A stretch of DNA of 44,928 bases from Mesotaenium endlicherianum (taxonomy: Eukaryota; Streptophyta; Zygnematophyceae; Zygnematales; Mesotaeniaceae), in assembly GCA_009602735.1 (NCBI GenBank), contig WELA01009928.1, positions 404,709-449,636 of the forward strand, written 5' to 3'. Position 1 is the stretch's first letter, and the number at the start of each line of letters is the position of its first letter. The notes under the pieces are model-generated. The model was not told the origin of the DNA, made no database searches, and was given only the letters and a program-made list of their open reading frames with translations. Made by a program: the position numbers and the translations under genes. Below are positions 28,395 through 39,800 of this stretch, in pieces.

Positions 28395-30935
28395 TGTCAC
28401 TATCGCTGCCAGCGCCAGGTGATTCATGTCCATTTGTGAGCTCCTCCTCCCCCTCCGCTTCTCCCCCCTGTTCCACCTCCTTCCCATTGCCTACGGTGGA
28501 CCTCCCCCACCAGCACTTGCACTTCTGATGGTCAAAGAAAGGGGCTCTTGAGGGCCTTCTTTATCAATGTCACGGTCCTTCTGCCTCCGCGCCTTTAACC
28601 CTTTGGCACTTCCACTATAACGACCCTTGTGTGACGCTCGCACGTCACATAACCGTCTGCTGCAAGCTCCTTACATCGCCAACCGTGACCATTGTTTTCT
28701 TTGCACTGCATTCCTGATGTGTGCGCTAAGAGCGAGAGATTCGTTATGACCCTACCAACCCCGGTGTCATTCGCACGACGTTTTGACAGCTTATGACAGC
28801 TTTTGAAAAAAAGTGTTCTGCGGAGTCACAAAATATCCAAAGTCGCCACATCGGACTGCCTCTCAAACACATCGCAGCCGGACAATTTATGAGGAAATAG
28901 TATAGAAACCGTTGCATAGGGTTTATCTTCAATATTCAGGGGACAAGAGTTAGCAAAGAACAACGCTACAAACGCCTGGACGTCAAAGAGCGTCAGGACA
29001 TTGGACCTCTATTGCAGGCTGGCGTTAATCCGCCTGGGAGCAGCAATGGGGAGCAGGGCCTGGAGGTGCCTGTAGGCGTCGTGGACTGTCGTGGACGGTC
29101 CTGACGGGCTCACAAATGCTTCCAAGTGGATGGAGGACGTCAACTGATCAAAAGCCCCCGAGAAACATTTGTGGTTTCGTCACGAGTCGGGCGTCGCGTC
29201 GCCGAAGCACGTCGCGATAAAAAAGCGACCGTGCGTCGGCATGGTCCGGACCACGAAATGTTAGACCTCCAAAAGTACCCTGTGGTCCTGCATAAGTACC
29301 TTCCAAGTGCCTGGGGCGCGCCATGCTCTTGTGAATGAGCTCGACTCTCGACTCTCGAGGCTGTCCGTCACTGCGGATATTTTTTGGTCGTCATAAAGTG
29401 CACTCTTGCTTTGGTGATCATTTGTGGCAATTTGGGGCAGCTGTAAAGGAAGGGCATTGGCGCCGGACAGCCCAGGAAGCTAAGGAGATCCTTAGATTCT
29501 TGTCGGCACAGGTGATATTGGTCCTGGAGACGCGGGCTCGAAGGGCAGCGATGGGACCGCTTTTAGGAAGGAAAGAGACTTATGCATCACAAAGTCTATT
29601 TGAGGGGCCCCGGCAGGCCCCGGTCCCGACTCACGACTCCCGACTCCTTCCAAGTGGCAGACTTTAGCTCCATATCAGGGCGGTTAATCTACATTTTGGA
29701 ACTTGAAGTAAGAAAATACACTATGGTCATGTAGTACCTGAGCTCCGATCAGATGGTCCGCGAACTTCGGTTTGAAGTTGTCATGATAGTGTGATAAATT
29801 GGGGTAAGGCTCGATTTTCATTGATTTACATGTAACGTTTTCACTTTTAACCCTTATGAGAGACGAGTCTCGACTGCCGAGCAGTCAGTGCTTTCGACTG
29901 CTTTCGACTGCTTTCGACCGGTTCCCGACTGTCGAGCAGTCCTGAGCTGTGTGGGTGGCTCCGAGCTATTCCAATTTCCGACCCCCGAGCAAGTTCTGAG
30001 CAGTTCTGAGCAGTCTTTTTCTCCCAGCCACTCCCGTGCGGCTTGTAGGCGGCAGGTCTTAACGAGTCCAAATACCACCAAATACCACCGAATACTCCAC
30101 CTTGCCTGACAAGTCGAACGGCGGACCACACCTGAGCGCCCTTTCTTACCGGGTTTCAACCGGGTTATGGATTCTACAGCTTTTTGTGTACGTTGTCCCT
30201 CGAATCGTGGGATAGTGCGTGTTTACAATTTGTCTGGATCTATTTCCAACTTCACGTCCAATCATGGTCTAGCACACATTCTCAAGTACCACTTTTCCAG
30301 GAACTTACGTCAAGGTAGAGGCGAAGGTAACACAAAATATGGGGAGCACCCACGACGAACTGGCGGACAGTTGATTGCTGGTCGAAGACGACAGTGATGA
30401 AATGAGATCCAGCCGTCCACTTAGTTTGTGAATTTTGTACGACGCGGAATGTTTCGTTAACCTGCCCGTTGGCCTACGGCAGCCTACCGCAACTAGTGGC
30501 TCCAGGAGTGGCGTAGGTGTGGATGTAGAGCTGTGCAAGGGTGGTGTAGGGCTAGTATTAGCGATAGGTAGCTACGTAACAGTGAGCCGGGCAGGGCAGC
30601 GGGAATGCAGCGCGTCGCTACAATTCCTGCCTTCGAGGACGGCAAAAGAGCGCTTTTACCTCCTTCCATATCTCACACGTCCTTGATAAACCGCATCTCA
30701 CAATTTACTGGATCTGTCCTTGTGTTACTGATGTTTCCTTACTAGCCCTGCGTATTCATGTGGCTGCCTCTGTGATCCCTGTGAGACCTTTTCCGCCTAA
30801 AGTGCCCTTACGTCTTCAAGCAGTCTTTCCAAGTTTCCTGTTTGCTTCACCAGAGTAGATATCTTTGGGCCTGTTGGGTGACTGCAGCTTCTGCTCCTGC
30901 AAGACACCTAAATCATTTAAGAGTAAAGGCTGAGT
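28395..30935. other. Intergenic region upstream of the FLZ gene
   Basis: No gene is recognised over about 2.5 kb. Open frames of 60-110 codons occur on both strands, without motifs. Present are a three-unit tandem repeat (29891-29920), CTCGACT/CACGACT-type short repeats near 29340 and 29630, and a pyrimidine-rich stretch just before the FLZ start that may be its 5' UTR or promoter. Confidence 0.45.
29891..29920. repeat. 10-bp tandem repeat, three units
   Basis: CTTTCGACTG twice, then CTTTCGACCG. The surrounding bases repeat CGACTG and its inverse CAGTC (CGAGCAGTC on both sides), so the region could also form short hairpins. Confidence 0.8.
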
Positions 30936-32007
30936 ATGCCAGGAAAGAGGCCTAGAAAAATGGTGCGCACTTCAAGTCTCTCCCTTCTTTCTCATGAGTA
31001 TGCCACAGCCTTGTATCTCCCTTCAGACCAGCAGCAGTCGAGATGGATCCAGCCACCACTTTTTCCTAATGCATCTGCTGAAAATTCAAGTTTTCAATCT
31101 CCAAGCAGCAATGGGGTGCCGATGGACGGGTCAACAGCGACTTCGTCCTTTCACAATCATTCTCATATGTCAGCTACTGATTTCAAATTGAGGTCTCCTT
31201 ATATGCAACAGCAAGATGTTCACTCGCCATTCCAGGAGAACAAGTATGTAGCAGTTGATTCACGAGATTGTGCATCAAATACGGTAGAGCACAGAGTAGG
31301 ATATGGGTTTGGGGCAGGCGCAACTTGCCTGGGCCACAACTTGCATAGCGCTAGCGAGAGTCCTTGGAGCTATGGGGTAGGACTCGACTCTGAAAGCTGG
31401 CAACCACCGGCCTATGCCACCTGTCAAGGGAGTTCTCAGCCAGATTTCCTTAGGAGCTGCAACCACTGCAAGAGGAGCCTGGACCACGGCGATATCTTTA
31501 TGTACAGGTATGTAGGCATCCTCGATCACATCGACTCGTGTCCAGTCCCCACTCTGGGAAGATGGGAGAGACGTTACCGCATGTCTAGTCTCGCTTAATC
31601 CAGTACTATTTTACTCTAGCAGGCATGAAATTATTGGAAGGCGTGGAGCTGTATCCTCGAAATTTTCTGTGTGATCATAGGAGTGTTCCATTGTGCTGCT
31701 TCTGTCTACACCCTAGCTTATGCTCTGTGTTCGGTTCTGCTTCAAAGTAGGTCTCTTGGTTCACGCGCTTTATCAAGCCTGGTTTAAGCTGACGCGGAAT
31801 TTTTGGTTTTCTTCTTGCAGAGGTGAGAAGGCATTTTGCAGCCACGACTGTAGACAGCAACAGATCCATATCGATGAGCGCCGTTCCTATTGTGCTCCTG
31901 CACCGGCTGGCAGGCGCTTCTCCATGGTCCCCTCTCTAGACCTCATCCCTGCAGAGCAGACTAGACTCCAGCACCCTGTATTAACTGGCACATGTGCAGC
32001 AGCATGA
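30936..32007 (+). CDS. FCS-like zinc finger (FLZ, DUF581) protein
   Basis: Two exons, 30936-31507 and 31821-32007, with a 313-bp GT-AG intron in phase 2 (the Arg codon is split); 252 residues. The start ATG gives MPGKRPRKMVRTSSLSLL, the basic N-terminus common in this family, and is preceded in frame by TAA. The zinc domain is FLRSCNHCKRSLDHGDIFMY joined to RGEKAFCSHDCRQQQIHIDE. Two Cys-x2-Cys knuckles, the second in the FCS context, define FLZ. Family members are plant-specific adaptors that bind SnRK1 kinase subunits. The N-terminal 170 residues are Ser/Pro/Asn-rich, disordered in appearance and without other domains. A short Pro/Arg tail follows the finger. The intron lies inside the zinc domain, between the two Cys pairs. 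The gene converges on the carboxylase gene. Confidence 0.9.
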
Positions 32008-33817
32008 GTACATGCAAGCCCGCCCCAGCAGCCCTCCCCTCCCCTGTCCTCCTCACACACACCAACCCCCCCCCTTCTCCTTGGGGCTGTTCCTGGCCTT
32101 AGCTCTGCGCAGGCGTGGTGCATAGTGATTCCTTCACTGGTCCATGCCTCTTCTGGCGGCACCTAGCGGCAGTTGGTCAGAGTAGGCTGTGAGCGCTGTT
32201 GCAGTAGTCTCTTTTTTGAGTTGCACTTTGGCAACAGAAGTTATGAGAGTAGTGCATACATAATTACAGCTGTCAAACTGATATCATGTCAGGGTGCTGC
32301 TATAGATCCTGAGCTTGAGGTGGATCTTGTTGTCTCTGAGTCATTTAGGCTCTATGGTAGGATATGCCTACTTGAACGGGTCGGGTGACTATCATTGACT
32401 CATAAATGCAGATTTTTAGTAGTGGACATCCACACTTTCGGTTATATCTGCCTTCTATTTGACGATTCCTCCAGAGTAGGACATACATATAAGCTTACAT
32501 AGGTGACATTTGAGCACTCGTGAAAGGTTAGGGTTAGACTACTCCGGACAAGTTGGTAGTCCTTGTGCCCGGCAAAATAGTCTGTAACATACATTTATTG
32601 AGCTTTTAGCCAATCGTAGTCCGTAAATAATTTAAGTAATAAATTTTACCACTTCCTGCTTGCCATTTGAATCCTCGTTTTTGTCCCTTTCACCATGTCA
32701 TCTGGATTCAGGTGTACAGAAAATGGTACACTAACGGCATTTATGCAATTCATTTTAACTTGTGAGACTGACTGCTTGCTTAGTTGCGCGTAACAAAAGT
32801 AACTATGAGGTATCAAACTTTCTGTGTGAGAGCTGGAGCAACCCGACCCGATGAAGTCCCCCCACTCCAGTGGCTGTGTGATACTTTACTCAATCTAGAT
32901 CTGGATTTGTTGCACCCTTTCAATGGTTTTGCAAGGACCAACTTTGGAGTGATGCATGCTATTTGGAACTTTGATACAAAACAAACTGTACATAGAAAGA
33001 TGCAATTTGCAAAAAAGAATGATATAGAGATGTGGATGTTCCAAGCTTAAATTGATACAACTAAAAGAAGTGAACCTTTGAGCAACTATCAATGTCCTAA
33101 GTCCAACACACCGCATCCACATAGCTGGCCGGCAGCATCAACCCTAATTCGTAGTAGCCAGGGGTCTCCTTCTTGGATCGTTAACTGGCAAGCTTATTGT
33201 CATATATATATATCCTACAAGAGGTAACAGAATGCAGTTTGTTGCCCTAGTATTGAATTTATCAGGCTAAGGCTAACAAGGCCGGCAGACTCATGCATTC
33301 AGCTGCTGGGTAAGAGGTTTTTGCTTTCAACATTGTACCTGTATGTCAAAGGCTACGACGTGCAACTAGAAATACTATTCCGATACATCCTTGGAACTTG
33401 AAATGCTACTCACACAATAGCAGTTAGATATGAATTGGTACCTTGCAAGACTCTTCAAAAGGTGCCTTGTAAACGTTATATATGAAGTGGAGCTAGTAAT
33501 TGTTTCTTTTGTAAGAATAAATGGCGAGACTATGAAGAAGTACAGCTAGAGAAGTCAACCTTCGAGCAAAAAATAGTCCCAGAACACTACCACTGCTTTC
33601 TTAGAGCAGGCTCAATCGTACCAAGCCTGATGTTATAGCTCTAAATCACTGCTATAACATATTACACTTACGTATAAACACACAAAACCATCTCTACGAG
33701 AGATTATAGCTGCAATTAAAGATGTCGGTAAATGTGCCGACCATTCCACGTTCTAATTTACCTAGAGTAATAGCATGTATCTTAGTGCCTCGTATGGATC
33801 TTATCAAGCAAAGAAGC
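32008..33817. other. Intergenic between two convergent genes
   Basis: AT-rich; it should contain the 3' UTRs of FLZ and of the carboxylase. One plus-strand open frame of 88 codons (32784-33050) has no recognisable domain and ordinary composition. Short TATATATA runs occur (for example near 33203). No RNA gene was identified. Confidence 0.5.
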
Positions 33818-36800
33818 TCACAAGGTAGACTCAATGGCGTCTTTTAGCTGCTGGGCAAGAGTCTTTCGTTGTTTGGCGTCGACCTGCATTGACCGGGAGA
33901 AAGCATGGTCAGTTCCACGGCACACGGCAATGTTCATACATAACTCTAATGATGCTGACATGCTGAACGACATTTTTCTTGCGTACATGGAAAATAGCCG
34001 GAGCTCAGAAGTTAGATCAGAAATCAATAGTGGCACAAGTGGACATTACTGACAAGAACGGCAGCGGAACCTGCATGAGCAGATACTTGAAATGAGCAGA
34101 ACAGATGGCACGGGGTGGAGGCCAGAAGCCGCGCGTGAAAGAGAAGGAAAGGGAGGGAAAGAGAGAGAGACGAGGGCAACAGGGGAGTGCACACTCACAG
34201 AGCTCAGGAGAGCGGACAGGCCCCGCTGCAGGCCCTCCGCGCCGCCTGCCGCCAGCGCCAGCGCCGTCACCTGCTCGGCCACGCGCTGGGTCCGCAAGTC
34301 CTTGAGGTGGCGCTCGACGGCGTGCCGCTCGTGGGCCCACGCCAGGAAGGCCTCGTCGTTGCTCCACGTCTCTCCGGCAAACCACTGCTTGACGAGGTCC
34401 ATGGCCTGCCGCCGCGACAGGCTGCCGCCGCTGGCCTCGCGCACATCGGCCACCAGGCCCTCCTCGGCGAGGCGCCGCACGAGCTTGCGGTAGAAGAAGG
34501 CGCGCGAGCCCGCCCACGGCACGATCTGCTTGATGACGCCCTTGGCCTGCATGCGGCGCGGCGTGTCGTGGAGCTCCGCAAACTTGATCGCAATCGTGCG
34601 GTACACCGGCAGCAGCGCCTTCTCGCGCGCCTTGATCTGCCCCTGCAGGCCCTGGACGTCCCCCGCGGCCTCCTCGGGACCCATCTGCATGGCGGCCTTG
34701 AGCTGGCGGTCGAGCTGGGCCAGCGGTGCGTCGAGGCGGTGCATGCACTCGAGGAGCTCGCGGCTGCGGAACTTGATCTCCACGATGCCCTCGGGCTCGA
34801 GCACGGCGCCACGCGCGGACTCGTCGGCGTACATCTCCACCATGTCAGGGTTGATCTTGCTGTCGACCACGGCCCACGCGCCGCCGCGCAGCTCGCCCGT
34901 CTTGGGGATGTACACAAACACGGGCTGGTTGTACGTGCGCAGGTGCTCCACAATGAGCGCGCCCGACTGCAGCACGCCCTCGAACAGGTCGCGCTGCCCG
35001 CCTGAGAACCCGCGCCAGTTGGCCAGGATAAACAGCGGCAGGCCCTCGCGGTTGAAATCGAACATTGCCTGCGCCGTCTTCAACGCCGAGTCCGGGAACC
35101 ACACCTGTCCCGCCTGCGCCACCACGCGCTCGTGCGAGTCTGGCGCGCCCGGGTCCGCCGGGATGTTCTGCATCACAGTCTGCGTCTCCACCGCCACCAC
35201 CCCCACAGGGATGCCGCCCAGGCGGGCGCGGCCGATGACGACCGTCTGCGCCCAGCCGGCGTGATACTCGATGAAACTGCCCTCGTCGAAGATGCCGCCC
35301 AGCCAGGTGTCGTCGGCGCCTGCCACGCCCGCACAGGCGGCGCGCGGGTCGCACGTCTGGTCCGGCACGTACTGGACGGGGCGGTCGACGGGGTCCTGGC
35401 TCCGCAGCACGGGGAGGGGCCCGCCGACAATGGCCGGCACGAAGGCGAGCCACTTGAGGATGGCGGAGACGCCCTCGAGGTCGTTGGTGACCGTCGAGTG
35501 CACCACGCCGTTGACGGCCATGATCTTGGGCCCCCCGAGCTGCATCTGCGAGCTGTAGACCTCGCGGCCGAGGAGCTTGTTGAGCGCAGCGTAGCCCGTC
35601 AGGATGATGGGCTGGTCCTCGCGCTGGATGCAGCGGATGCCGAGGCGGGAGAGGTACGCGCCGATGCCCACGGTGCGGCCCGTGACGTACGTCAGCGTGA
35701 ACGTCTCCTTGTAGGCGCGCGAGAACGCGCCCGCGATCGCGCCGCTGCCCGACAGGTTCTCCACGCCCAGCCCGTCGTCGGCGCCGATGATGTCCGAGAT
35801 GCGCCACCGCTTCTCGCCGCCGGGCGTTGTGATCTCGCTCGCAAACACCGACGCCGCGCCCAGGCGCGCGTAGTCATCGGGCGTGAGGTACAGGTACTGG
35901 AAGCCGCGTTCGGGCGAGTCGTCCTGCTGCCAGCCCACCTTGAAGGCGGCGCGGACCTCCTCAGCGACGCCGATGCGCGCGCCCGAGTTCGCCGCGAGGT
36001 ACACGAGCGGGAGCTTGCGCGCGACGGCGCGGTCCGTCATGGCCTTGAACACGCGGTCCTCGCGCATGCCAAATGAGCCCGCGCCGAACGTCACGTCATT
36101 GGCCACGACCAGCACCGTGCGGCCGCCGGGGCACTCGGGCGACTTCATGTCGATGCTCCACCCGACCATGCCCACGTTGTTGCTGCCCATCGGCCGCTTC
36201 ACCTCCGTGAGCTGCGTGTCCCAGTCCAGAGGGTCCTTCACAAACGCCAGCTCCGTGGCAGCCAGGAGGGGTCCCTCGGGCGTGCGCAGCGAGGGATCGG
36301 CTGCCACGGCGGCCGCCCACGACGCTTTCAGCGCCTCCTCTATCACCTGCACCGCCATCCATCCCCATCCCGCCCACTCTGGAAGCTTTAGAAAAGCACC
36401 CACCGCGCTGCATTTTGTCTCCTCCGCTGGATTTCAGCATCTGAAGGACATTGTGGAGACATGCGGAGGTAACTGGTGTCATGGTGCGACTGCAGCCTGG
36501 ACACCTGGCCGGCAGGAGATGCAAGGAGGAGCGGGAGGATGCAGTGCTGGAGCTTGAGCGTCTGCATGTGTGTGCTGGCCTGCCGAAAGCTCAGCCAGCA
36601 ATGCGCTGAGACGTAAGGAAGAGAAGGGGGCGCTTGCGGGAGGTACGGATGCAGTACCAGGACAAAGTCGTAGCAGTAGGTGGTGTGGGTCCTGCGGGCG
36701 GCCAGCCGGCGGCGCTCCACAGAGTGCAGGGCGGGGTAGGGCGCCGCCAGGGGGGTGGTGTGCAGCGCTCCCTGCGCGGGCGTGTAGGGTGAGAAGTAGG

Positions 36801-39800
36801 CAGGCACCTGCTCCACCGGATCCAGCGCCTCGCGGTACACCTGTCCTCGCCCACGGGCCACACCCCACCACAACACAGGTCTCTCAGGGTGGGTCTCCCA
36901 CACCGACGGCAACAGAGTGGTGACCGGCGGCGGATCTGGCTCAGCCTGCTGAAATCTCTACTCCTGGCTTTATGTTGACGTAGACTTTGGGTGCGAGCGC
37001 GAGTGCTAGAGAGGCCGGAGTTGGCAGTCACACCTACTGACTGGCAGCAGAAACGACACGATGTTGACATGATTGTGCATGATATGACAAGAGGGGACAG
37101 AAAGAAGAGTAAGAGAAGAACACAAAGTGGGGCGCACGACGTACCTCCACAGTGGAAGCGTGGCCGCTGGGGTTGGCCACCACGGCCCGCCACGCGCCCG
37201 ACCCCACCCCGGCGTCCTTGACTCTCAGCCGCACCTCCCAGACGGCGACGGCCAGGCGATGCATGCGCGCGCCCAGGCGGCTGTTGATGGAGAGCGAGAT
37301 GGCCTCGATGGCCTCCACCACCTCGCCCACGCTGCGTTGCGCTCCCTCGGCGCTCCCCGACCTGGAGGCAAATCCACCCCGCCCCATCCCACACCACCAC
37401 AATGAGCCCCCCTCTCATGCGACAGTCAGGTCCATGTTGGTGCAGGCCTGCAGTCTTCTCGAGCAGAAGCAGAAGCAGAAGCAGAAGCAGAGGCAGAGGC
37501 AGGGGCCGGGACAGAAGCAGAGGCAGGGGCCGATGCAGAGGCGGAGGCAGAGGCAGAGGCAGAGGCAGAGAGGCAGGGGCAGGAGCAGAAGCAGAAGCAG
37601 GAGCAGAATGTAAAGAACGGTTGCCTGAACCTTGAAAGACAATGCACTCAATCCTCCATCCTCCTCCAGAGAGAGGAAGCAGAGGGAGGAAAACAATGTG
37701 AGCCACAGCTTGCCAGCAAGAGACAGTCGGTCCCCGAAACCAAAAGTTCAGCAAGCCAATCTATTCGTTTTCATGTGCACATGCTTGTGACGCGTTCATC
37801 CACAGGCACATGGGCATGCACCTCAGTCCCTCCCTCCCTCTCTGCAAGCAGTCCAGTGCCAACATGTTCCAGCAAAGGATTTAACAGGGTAGATGAAAGA
37901 GGAGGAAAGGGAGGGGCAGTGCGAGGGGGCGCCGCAAGCACTCACGAGGAATAGTCGGCCTGGGGCAGGTGCAGGGCCCCCAGCACGGACAAGAACATGT
38001 GCACGTGGTCGGCCCTGCCGCCGGCGTCGTGGGCTGCCAGCTCCAGCTCCTCCAGGGCCCCCGTCATGGCCCACATCAGCCCCTCAGCCGCAACGCTCAC
38101 AGCGACGGCGGTGCCGCCATTGGCGGGGCTTCCGCCGCCCAGGTTGGCTGCGGCGGCGGCGGGAGCGCCGCCCTCCTCCAGGGCCTGCAGGTCCTTCTCC
38201 GAGAAGCCGCCATTTGGCGGGCTCTCGAGGTTGGGCACGAGCGAGAACAGGTTGTTCTCAGACGACGGCTGCGGCTGGCGCACGAGCGCGCGCAGGAAGA
38301 GGCGGCGCGTGCCGGCCGGCCGCTCCACGGCGGAGTACATGTGCCACTGGCGGTCGCGCGAGCGCGCATATCGCATCGTCGGGAACGCCTTAAGCTTCTC
38401 GAGCTCCAGCAGGTCCGAGAGGGGGGGCTCCACGTGGCGCAGCAGGGGCTGCTCCAGGAACATGCTGCGCTCGTTGGACCAGTGAAAGCAGTGGCGCGCT
38501 GGCAGGCTGACGTCGTCGCGGCGCACGAGGCAGCTCACGAGCTCCACGCCCGTCTCGTGCAGCAGCTCGCCCAGCTTGGGGCCCAGCACCAGGCTGCCCA
38601 GCATCTTGATCCTCAGCTCCGCCGCCGCCTCGTCGCAGCTGCTCTCACGCGCACACGCACACGCACCGCCACATCCCATCATCCCCCGTTGAGATCTGAG
38701 ATAGCCCTCATGCACACGGGCACGTGCACGTGCACACACTTAAAAGTTGAGTTTCTGGGATCCAGCCGGTTGACTACCGCTAAGTACCGTGCAAAGGCAA
38801 CTCCACGTGAACCCCATGAAATGTTTGTAGAGGGGAAGTATTTTGGTGCTGGCAACACGCTGGGGGGTGGGTTTTTTTCCAGCCCCCTTAATCTTGAACA
38901 GAGAGGATGTATATCTTATTGGTAATATACGCAGGGCAACCCCAAAAAGGCCTGGGACACTAACAAGACGATCTCGCATCAGCAGAGGTGTGGCAGATTT
39001 CACAAAAGACCAGGGAAAGGCAGTCTCTCTCACCTCGGAGTCTTGGCGGGGTACGCGTCGCCGTGCATGGCGAGCGCGATGTGGAGCATGTTGCCGAGGC
39101 CACTTGGTGTGCCCACAAAGGTGCGGTTCCGCCGCAGCGGCTTGGGGCCGTCGGCCTTGACCTCCGCGCCCTTGTTGGCCGACAGCCCATACGCCTCGTT
39201 GATGGCCGCCGTGACAGAGTCCTGGATGTTGGTGAGGGTGCTCGCCACCACCATGGCTCCCCACCGCTGGATGCCGCGGGCGGCCTCGGTGGCCTGCTGC
39301 GGCTCTGTGAGGCCGGGGGCGGGGGGCGCGGGGGACTCCTCCCAGAACTGCCAGGTGGCGAGCACTGAGGAGCCGTTGTGGGGCTTCAGGGAGACGGAGC
39401 CCTTCACCAGGTATGGCTGCTCACACATGAGAAGGAGGCGGCGCACAGCAGCGGAGGAGAGGGTTGGTCTGACAGGACGAGGGCCACGCGAGGGCAAGTG
39501 CTCAGAAGCAGCCGCAGGAGCAGGAGCGGGAATGAGCATTTACTCAGGCCGTCCTTGTAGCATAGGTAGCGATAGTCAGTCGGCACAATGCCAGCTGTCT
39601 TGACCTCCACGACAGTCTGATTGCACGCACACAAATGAACCTCTGCAGCCCTTTGCAGAGAGGAGCGCACTTTGCAAGAGGAGGAGTAGAAGAGAACAGA
39701 CCGAGGAGCAGTGGTCCTCCGGCAACTGCTGCGTGACACGCTCTTCCGACAGCTGGGAGCTTGTTACGCCAAGGAAAGGGGAGAGGGAGAGCGAGCGCGC

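Noticed and set aside
29846..30060. CRISPR-like or integron-like repeat array
   Set aside because: The units are 10 bp with no spacers of constant size, in nuclear plant-type DNA. Nothing supports such a system.
34187..36557. Several plus-strand and out-of-frame ORFs of 200-320 codons
   Set aside because: They are shadows of the very GC-rich carboxyltransferase exon, where stop codons are rare in every frame.
37402..37647. Gln/Lys/Arg-rich or Cys/Leu-rich ORFs
   Set aside because: They translate the GCAGAR minisatellite inside a carboxylase intron and no splice evidence includes them.
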